Shown in pieces: positions 1-4,264 of a DNA stretch of 7,015 nucleotides. How positions within the stretch are numbered: position 1 is the first letter of the stretch; the number at the start of each line of letters is the position of its first letter. The notes below the pieces were generated by a model. That model was given only the letters and a program-made list of their open reading frames with translations. It made no database searches and was not told where the DNA came from. Position numbers and translations under genes: made by a program. Source of the DNA: Clostridia bacterium (GTDB lineage Bacteria; Bacillota; Clostridia; Oscillospirales; Acutalibacteraceae); assembly GCA_017538005.1 (NCBI GenBank), contig JAFYJR010000157.1, positions 1 to 7,015 of the forward strand. The letters are read 5' to 3'.

Positions 1-268
1 TGTTCCTGAAAAACTCCGTGCCGGTCGATGTCATGATATAGAAGAAGTCCTCAAAAGTCTGAGCCTTACCGATAAGCAGGTACTCCTCAATGAATTTCAT
101 ATAGTTGTAATTCATTACGTCATATTTATCTTTGAAATATCGATAAAACGTAGCCCTGCCTATTCCCGCTTCATCAATTATCATCTGCACGGTTATCTTA
201 TCAAAACCCTTTGTTTCAATAAGTGCATTGAACGCAGTCAGTATATCGTTTTTTGTTCTCTCCGGCAT
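1..268 (-). CDS. TetR/AcrR-family transcriptional regulator, N-terminal part (cut by window edge)
   Basis: This DNA-binding repressor has its first 89 codons in the window; the rest lies beyond base 1. The ATG at 268-266 follows GGAGG (minus strand, 280-276) with a 7-base gap. Residues about 26-46 form the TetR helix-turn-helix, with the family hallmark GRATFYRYFKDKYDVM ending near residue 52. About 70 of the 89 residues match the complete regulator at 3576-4121, with no gap, so a protein of about 181 residues is expected. It is divergent from the flavoprotein gene starting at 414. Its promoter carries an inverted repeat over the -35 box, which suggests autorepression and possibly control of the neighbouring operon. 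The ligand is unknown, because the ligand-binding part is mostly missing here. The TetR-family call is firm; the regulatory target is inferred from position. Confidence 0.93.
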   Translation of the reverse strand, partial: MPERTKNDILTAFNALIETKGFDKITVQMIIDEAGIGRATFYRYFKDKYDVMNYNYMKFIEEYLLIGKAQTFEDFFYIMTSTGTEFFRN

Positions 269-298
269 GTCAAAACCTCCGTGAAACACTTTTTAGTA

Positions 299-327
299 AT
301 TATATCATAATGGAACAAATTTGTCAT
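299..327 (-). promoter_or_regulatory. Promoter of the first tetR gene
   Basis: Read on the minus strand, ATGACA (327-322) and TATAAT (304-299) are separated by exactly 17 bases, a near-perfect housekeeping sigma promoter. It points at the tetR start at 268 and leaves a leader of about 25 bases. The same arrangement occurs before the second tetR gene. Confidence 0.8.
313..326. promoter_or_regulatory. Probable TetR operator, unit 1
   Basis: The 14 bases have the form GAACA-N4-TGTCA, with a perfect palindromic core ACAAATTTGT at 315-324. They overlap the -35 box and spacer of the tetR promoter. The equivalent place in unit 2 holds TGACA-N4-TGTCA within a block of about 34 conserved bases. Position and symmetry fit a TetR dimer site; binding itself is inferred. 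Confidence 0.55.
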
Positions 328-334
328 TTTGTTT

Positions 335-364
335 TTCGGCGAATTTTTCTGCATATATTAATAT
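335..364 (+). promoter_or_regulatory. Candidate promoter of the first flavoprotein operon
   Basis: A TAATAT at 359-364 could serve as the -10 box, with a poor -35 (TTCGGC, 335-340) at 18 bases. It is supported mainly by conservation. The segment around it (TTAATATTAAA, followed by TGGCAT at 371-376) recurs before the second flavoprotein gene as TTAAGATTAAA and TGGCAT. The weak -35 suggests a low basal or activator-dependent promoter, or that the true start lies elsewhere in 327-400. Confidence 0.3.
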
Positions 365-413
365 TAAAGGTGGCATATTTGAGTGAGGAATTCTTTAGAA
401 AAGGAGAGAAAAT

Positions 414-3161
414 ATGTTAGAGAGAGAACACTTAAACCTCGACGCGGATGACGCGAAGTGTCTCGAAGAGTACTACAAAGAGACTGAAGGTCAGCCTGTC
501 CGCAGGAACCTTCTTCGCATGATCACCCATGTCAACTTTTTGAATCCGTTCCCGACAAAGAACTCATGGGAATACATCTTCTGGAACAGAATGCTTACCG
601 ATGAGATGGTAGACTTTGTTCTGAAGATGAAACTTCGCCATCCCTACTACATTGATGAGCTCGCTAAGCTTCAGGGTATGGATGTCAAAGCCTGCGCAAA
701 GCTCGCAGATGAGATGGCGCACATAGGCATCATTGAGTACACATCGGACGACAGCGGTGTTGATATGTTTACATTGCCTGTGTTTGCCCCCGGTTCAATG
801 GAGAGTGTCACAATGTCCGGAGACCTCACGAAGAAGTATCCGGAGACGGCTCCCGGCTTTATAAACTACATCTTAAATCTTCAGAAACTCATTACCGGCT
901 TTGCTCCGATGGGTACCGCTATTATGCGCGCGATTCCCGTAGAGAAAGCTATAGAGAATGAGTCACGCAAAGTTGATGTCGAAGAGCTCCACTACTGGCT
1001 CGACAAGAACGAAGGCCATATGGCGGTCGCGTTCTGCGAATGCAGACGTCTCCGTGAAATGATGGGCAAGGCTTCCGCGGACCTTCTTGAAGAATACTGC
1101 ATCTGCCTCGGCAAATTCGCGGAACACATCATACGCACCGGCAAGGGCCGCCGTATAACCCGCGAAGAGGCAGAGGAAATTATTCAGAAGGCGGAAGACC
1201 GCGGATGCGTTCATCAGCTTTCAAATATCGACGGTAAGGAAGAGAGTATCTTCATCTGCAACTGCCACTGGGAAACCTGTATGGCACTCAAGACTTCCTG
1301 GTACACTTCTTCGCCGAACCTCTCAGCTTCAAACTACAAGGCAAGCGTCAATCCGCAGAACTGCGTAGCCTGCGGCGGTTGTGTTGAGGTATGTCCGCAA
1401 AACGCGGTTAAACTCGGCCAGAAACTCTGCCAGCAGAAGCCTGTTGAGATAGCTCAGCATAAGATTGCGGATGACTTCATCTTTATCCCGCCCAAGTACT
1501 GGGAGGGCGATGCGTTCTACACAGAGCGTGATAATGTCATACCCGAGACAGGTACTGCTCCCTGTAAGACAAACTGTCCGGCTCACATAGCGGTTCAGGG
1601 TTATCTCAAGATGGCCAACGAGGGCAGATATCAGGAAGCCCTCGAACTCATCAAGAAAGAGAACCCGTTCCCTGCAGTCTGCGGCCGTATCTGCGCCCGC
1701 TTCTGTGAGGACGGTTGTACCCGCGGTGAACTCGACGCTCCCGTCGCAATTGACGAGGTCAAGAAGTTCATTGCCGACATAGAACTGAACTCAAGGAAGA
1801 AGTTTGTTCCGAAGAAGATCTATGACTACGGCAAGAAGGTTGCCGTCATAGGCTCGGGCCCTGCGGGTCTCTCCTGCGCCTACTATCTCGCAATCTGGGG
1901 ACATGATGTCACCGTATTCGAGAAAGAGTCAAAGCCGGGCGGAATGATGACCTTCGGTATGCCTTCATTCCGTCTTGAGAAGAAGGTCGTAAACGCTGAG
2001 ATAGACATAGTCAAGAAACTCGGTGTTGAGATAAAGTGCGGTGTTGAAGTAGGTAAAGATATTACTCTTGATCAGCTTCGTAAAGAAGGCTATGAGGGCT
2101 TCTACATCGCCATAGGCGCACAGGGTGGCCGTAAACTCGGCATACCCGGTGAGGAGAGCGACGGTGTCATCTCCGGCATCGACTTCCTCCGCGATTCCGC
2201 TCTGAAGAAGATAAGGAAACTGAACGGTACCGTACTTGTCATCGGCGGCGGCAATGTTGCCGTTGACGTCGCGCGTACGGCTGTCCGTTTCGGCGCAAAG
2301 AAAGTCTCAATGTTCAGCCTTGAACAGCGCGACGAAATGCCCGCCGCCGACGATGAACTTGCCGAGGCGGAGGCCGAAGGCATCACCTTAAACGGCGGAT
2401 GGGGTCCGAAGGAAATCAAGACTGATGCAAACGGAAAAGTCACTGGCGTTGTCTTTAAGAAATGTGTTTCCGTCTTCGACGCGAACCACAAGTTCGCTCC
2501 CAAGTATGACGAGAATGACACCAAGACAGTCAAGTGCGACTATGTACTTGCGGCAATTGGCCAGTCAATAGTCTGGGGCGACCTTCTCAAAGGTGAAAAG
2601 GTTGAACTCAACAAGAACAACACTGTCAAAGCAGACAGCTGGACATATCAGACCGCTCAGCCCGACGTTTTTGTCGGCGGCGATGTCTACACAGGTCCTC
2701 GCTTCGCAATTGAGGCAATAGCGGCAGGTAAGGAAGGCGCCGAGTCAATCCACAGATATGTCTGGAAGCACAGCCTGACAATAGGCCGTGTAAAGCGAGA
2801 CAACTATCATATGATTGACAAGGACAACCTTGTAATCAACTGCTATGATCACGCCGTAAGGCAGACTCCGGGCACGGAGCCTGAGAAGATTAAATCCTTC
2901 TCCGATGAGCGCCTGACCTTCACCGAGGAACAGATGAAGGCCGAGACACAGAGATGTCTCTCCTGCGGCGCGGCAAAGGTTGACCCGAAGATCTGTATCG
3001 GTTGCGGTATCTGTACAACCCGCTGTAAGTTCGACGCCATCCATCTCTCAAGAGAGAGCGATGCCTGGGGCGCGACATACGAGCAGCTTGTACCTTTCGT
3101 ACTCAAGGGTATGGGCAACCGCATAGTTGACCTCACAAAGAAAAAGGTTGGAAAAGACTGA
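414..3161 (+). CDS. Multi-cluster iron-sulfur FAD oxidoreductase (GltD-like core), copy 1
   Basis: This is a 915-residue, probably cytoplasmic oxidoreductase expected to pass electrons between NAD(P)H, FAD and several [4Fe-4S] clusters; the final substrate is not readable. Residues about 61-110 look like a winged-helix segment. A cysteine region follows: C208/C210 (CECR), C229/C231 and C282/C284/C289. A ferredoxin motif uses C317, C320, C323 and C327. The GltD-type N-terminal helical domain carries C384, C388, C423, C427, C431 and C435. The FAD site is GSGPAG (480-485) with E503 and PGGMM from 508. The nucleotide site is GGGNVAVDVART (611-622). A second FAD contact is GGD at 755-757. A C-terminal ferredoxin motif is C861, C864, C867, C871, preceded by CxxC at 848/851. 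The start has AGGAG (402-406) 7 bases upstream. The stop overlaps the hypA start by one base, so the two are probably co-translated. No signal peptide or membrane segment is seen. A generic annotation as glutamate synthase small subunit would be misleading, since no large subunit is present. Confidence 0.9.
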   Translation: MLEREHLNLDADDAKCLEEYYKETEGQPVRRNLLRMITHVNFLNPFPTKNSWEYIFWNRMLTDEMVDFVLKMKLRHPYYIDELAKLQGMDVKACAKLADEMAHIGIIEYTSDDSGVDMFTLPVFAPGSMESVTMSGDLTKKYPETAPGFINYILNLQKLITGFAPMGTAIMRAIPVEKAIENESRKVDVEELHYWLDKNEGHMAVAFCECRRLREMMGKASADLLEEYCICLGKFAEHIIRTGKGRRITREEAEEIIQKAEDRGCVHQLSNIDGKEESIFICNCHWETCMALKTSWYTSSPNLSASNYKASVNPQNCVACGGCVEVCPQNAVKLGQKLCQQKPVEIAQHKIADDFIFIPPKYWEGDAFYTERDNVIPETGTAPCKTNCPAHIAVQGYLKMANEGRYQEALELIKKENPFPAVCGRICARFCEDGCTRGELDAPVAIDEVKKFIADIELNSRKKFVPKKIYDYGKKVAVIGSGPAGLSCAYYLAIWGHDVTVFEKESKPGGMMTFGMPSFRLEKKVVNAEIDIVKKLGVEIKCGVEVGKDITLDQLRKEGYEGFYIAIGAQGGRKLGIPGEESDGVISGIDFLRDSALKKIRKLNGTVLVIGGGNVAVDVARTAVRFGAKKVSMFSLEQRDEMPAADDELAEAEAEGITLNGGWGPKEIKTDANGKVTGVVFKKCVSVFDANHKFAPKYDENDTKTVKCDYVLAAIGQSIVWGDLLKGEKVELNKNNTVKADSWTYQTAQPDVFVGGDVYTGPRFAIEAIAAGKEGAESIHRYVWKHSLTIGRVKRDNYHMIDKDNLVINCYDHAVRQTPGTEPEKIKSFSDERLTFTEEQMKAETQRCLSCGAAKVDPKICIGCGICTTRCKFDAIHLSRESDAWGATYEQLVPFVLKGMGNRIVDLTKKKVGKD

Positions 3162-3502
3162 TGCATGAAATCAGCGCGCTTAACGAAGCGGTAAAACTTG
3201 CCGAGAGAGTCGCAAAAGAAAACGATGTTGAAAAAATAAAAGTTTTGACTCTCGAGGTCGGAGAACTCACCGGTTTTCTTCCCGTCTTCTTTGAAAAATA
3301 CTTTTCAATGGTGGTCGAAGAGAACCCGCTCTTCTCCGAATGTGAACTCAAAATTGACAGTGTCAGAGGCGAGGCGCTCTGCAATGACTGCAACGCCCTA
3401 TACAATGTCATGAAAAACGAGGGCAAGTGCCCCAGATGTCAGTCCCGAAACAAAACCATCCTGGGCGGGCAGGAGTTCAAAGTCAAAAACATCGGTTTTT
3501 AA
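3161..3502 (+). CDS. hypA: HypA-family nickel metallochaperone
   Basis: This 113-residue protein has the family's usual length and layout. It begins Met-His-Glu, where H2 is the conserved nickel ligand of HypA. It has the typical VGELTGF stretch near 33-39 and a zinc site formed by C74, C77, C90 and C93 (CxxC...CPRC). HypA normally works with HypB to deliver nickel to [NiFe]-hydrogenase precursors, and in some bacteria to urease. The ATG shares one base with the TGA of the flavoprotein gene, and upstream AAGG/TTGG is only a modest ribosome site, so translational coupling is likely. No hydrogenase, urease or other hyp gene is in the window, so its client is unknown. It could be a true metallochaperone acting elsewhere, or a HypA-like partner dedicated to the flavoprotein; the latter is inference from gene order only. 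Confidence 0.9.
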   Translation: MHEISALNEAVKLAERVAKENDVEKIKVLTLEVGELTGFLPVFFEKYFSMVVEENPLFSECELKIDSVRGEALCNDCNALYNVMKNEGKCPRCQSRNKTILGGQEFKVKNIGF

Positions 3503-3521
3503 AATTTTAAAAGAAAGATAT

Positions 3522-3565
3522 AAAAGAGCAACCTCTTACAAGTTGTTGTAAGAGGTTGCTCTTTT
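3522..3565. terminator. Bidirectional intrinsic terminator between hypA and tetR
   Basis: A perfect 20-bp inverted repeat (3522-3541 with 3546-3565) surrounds a GTTG loop. The stem core is GAGCAACCTCTTAC. The plus-strand product ends in a run of five T (3562-3566), and the minus-strand product continues into T-rich sequence. It lies 19 bases after the hypA stop and 10 bases beyond the stop of the converging tetR gene, so it can end transcription from both sides. Confidence 0.93.
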
Positions 3566-3575
3566 TCTCGGCAAG

Positions 3576-4121
3576 TTATGATATCTGCCATAGGTTACCC
3601 TGAAATTCAGGAGGGAATAATTCACTGATGGCTATAGCGGCATCTCTGGGGCTGATATTGGGATAGTGGCCAAGGAGCCATTCTTCGTAATAGTAGGTTA
3701 TGCCGTGACAAAGGAACTGATATTGCATTTTTTCTCTTTCCGTTAATTCCCTTTTTCCCCGCATAAACAGGATTTTTCTCAACGCGCCGTATGAAGATTC
3801 ATATATATAATGGTGAAAAGAGTTCGGGCCGGTGGAACTGAACAGAGTCATTTTGTTTCTGAAATATTCCGTTCCCGTGGTGGCCATGATAAAAAAGAAG
3901 TCTTCCAGCGTCTGCACCTTTCCTGCAAAGAGGTACTCTTCAATGAATTTTGTATAATTGAAGTTCATTACATCGTATTTATCTTTGAAATATCTGTAGA
4001 ATGTTGCTCTGCTGATACCGGCTTCATCCGCAATCATCTGAACGGTTATTCTCTCAAAGCCTTTCTTTTCCGCAAGAACGTTGAACGCAACAAGTATGTC
4101 ATTTTTTGTTCTATAGGGCAT
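3576..4121 (-). CDS. TetR/AcrR-family transcriptional regulator, complete copy
   Basis: This 181-residue one-component repressor has its N-terminal helix-turn-helix at about residues 26-46, ending in the hallmark SRATFYRYFKDKYDVM. The C-terminal helical ligand and dimer region contains GITYYYEEWLLGHYP (140-154), which resembles the C-terminal domain of DhaS-like TetR regulators; that subfamily call is tentative. The chosen ATG (4121-4119) has GGAGG at 4133-4129, 7 bases upstream, and aligns exactly with the start of the first regulator. An in-frame TTG two codons upstream has no advantage. The gene is divergent from the flavoprotein starting at 4265 and convergent with hypA, from which a strong terminator separates it. 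An inverted repeat covers its own -35 box and another lies near its expected transcript start, suggesting autorepression. The inducer is unknown. Confidence 0.95.
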   Translation of the reverse strand: MPYRTKNDILVAFNVLAEKKGFERITVQMIADEAGISRATFYRYFKDKYDVMNFNYTKFIEEYLFAGKVQTLEDFFFIMATTGTEYFRNKMTLFSSTGPNSFHHYIYESSYGALRKILFMRGKRELTEREKMQYQFLCHGITYYYEEWLLGHYPNISPRDAAIAISELFPPEFQGNLWQIS

Positions 4122-4128
4122 GGTCAAA

Positions 4129-4133
4129 CCTCC
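4129..4133 (-). promoter_or_regulatory. Ribosome binding site fixing the second tetR start
   Basis: GGAGG on the minus strand lies 7 bases before the ATG at 4121. The same motif and spacing (280-276 before 268) precede the first tetR gene. This favours the ATG over the in-frame TTG at 4127, which would be almost on top of the Shine-Dalgarno sequence. Confidence 0.85.
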
Positions 4134-4141
4134 GAAAAATC

Positions 4142-4152
4142 AATGTTACATT
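4142..4152. repeat. Odd palindrome AATGTTACATT, possible second operator
   Basis: This 11-base sequence is a perfect palindrome around its central base. It sits at or just inside the expected start of the second tetR transcript. A near-identical palindrome, AATGTGACATT, occurs at 4171-4181, with centres 29 bases apart. No counterpart is seen in unit 1. A secondary binding site for the regulator is possible, but unproven. Confidence 0.35.
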
Positions 4153-4160
4153 TCATATAT

Positions 4161-4189
4161 ATTGTATCATAATGTGACATTATTGTCAT
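4161..4189 (-). promoter_or_regulatory. Promoter of the second tetR gene
   Basis: On the minus strand, ATGACA (4189-4184) and TACAAT (4166-4161) are exactly 17 bases apart. The -35 sequence and spacing are identical to those of the first tetR promoter, and the -10 differs by one base. It points at the start codon at 4121. Confidence 0.78.
4175..4188. promoter_or_regulatory. Probable TetR operator, unit 2
   Basis: This is a perfect inverted repeat, TGACA-N4-TGTCA, overlapping the -35 box and spacer of the tetR promoter. The homologous unit 1 site (313-326) keeps the TGTCA half but has GAACA in the other half. Symmetry, size and position fit a TetR dimer site. It may also affect the divergent operon. 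Confidence 0.6.
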
Positions 4190-4197
4190 TTTGTTTT

Positions 4198-4227
4198 TTG
4201 CCTGTGCAAGGGGTAATGTTTTAAGAT
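4198..4227 (+). promoter_or_regulatory. Candidate promoter of the second flavoprotein operon
   Basis: TAAGAT (4222-4227) is a possible -10 box with a weak -35, TTGCCT (4198-4203), at 18 bases. The region aligns with the candidate in unit 1, including a TGGCAT shortly downstream at 4233-4238. The match to consensus is poor, so the call rests mainly on conservation between units. Confidence 0.3.
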
Positions 4228-4251
4228 TAAAATGGCATTTACAAAATATAA

Positions 4252-4257
4252 AAGGAG
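4252..4257 (+). promoter_or_regulatory. Ribosome binding site fixing the second flavoprotein start
   Basis: AAGGAG lies 7 bases before the ATG at 4265. An in-frame ATG at 4232 would place this site inside the coding region and has only AT-rich sequence upstream. The protein from 4265 also aligns with the start of copy 1, so 4265 is preferred. Confidence 0.88.
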
Positions 4258-4264
4258 TGATTGT

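Larger units (their letters stand above)
1..3502. repeat. Cassette unit 1 (tetR / flavoprotein / hypA), left-truncated
   Basis: This is the first of two directly repeated, diverged copies of a three-gene cassette. The order is tetR on the minus strand, a divergent control region, then a large iron-sulfur flavoprotein and hypA on the plus strand. Equivalent landmarks lie 3842 to 3853 bases downstream in unit 2: tetR start 268 versus 4121, flavoprotein start 414 versus 4265, flavoprotein stop 3161 versus 7003, and hypA start 3161 versus 7007. The left end of the unit lies outside the window. No transposase, integrase or flanking direct repeat is visible that would explain the duplication. Confidence 0.9.

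Noticed and set aside
321..326. TTGTCA as a plus-strand -35 box for the flavoprotein operon
   Set aside because: No acceptable -10 sequence lies 16-18 bases downstream in either unit. The motif fits better as part of the tetR operator and promoter.
371..386. Sigma-54-type promoter suggested by TGGCAT before both flavoprotein genes
   Set aside because: The required GC about 10 bases after the GG is absent, and no enhancer-binding activator gene is nearby.
2102..2533. Minus-strand open frame of 143 codons, and similar ones inside both flavoprotein genes
   Set aside because: They are antisense to clearly coding sequence, with low-complexity serine- and alanine-rich translations and no ribosome sites.
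414..3161. Glutamate synthase small subunit (gltD) as the identity of the flavoproteins
   Set aside because: Only the central core is GltD-like. The proteins are about twice GltD length, have extra iron-sulfur regions at both ends, and no large subunit gene is adjacent.
4122..4127. TTG start adding two residues to the second TetR protein
   Set aside because: GGAGG would be too close to TTG, while the ATG at 4121 has ideal spacing and matches the first tetR start.
3810..4172. Plus-strand open frame of 120 codons
   Set aside because: It lies antisense to the complete tetR gene, has no ribosome site and resembles no known family. It is a shadow frame.
4232..4264. Upstream in-frame ATG giving the second flavoprotein 11 extra residues
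   Set aside because: The AAGGAG ribosome site lies inside this extension, no ribosome site precedes 4232, and copy 1 has no matching extension.
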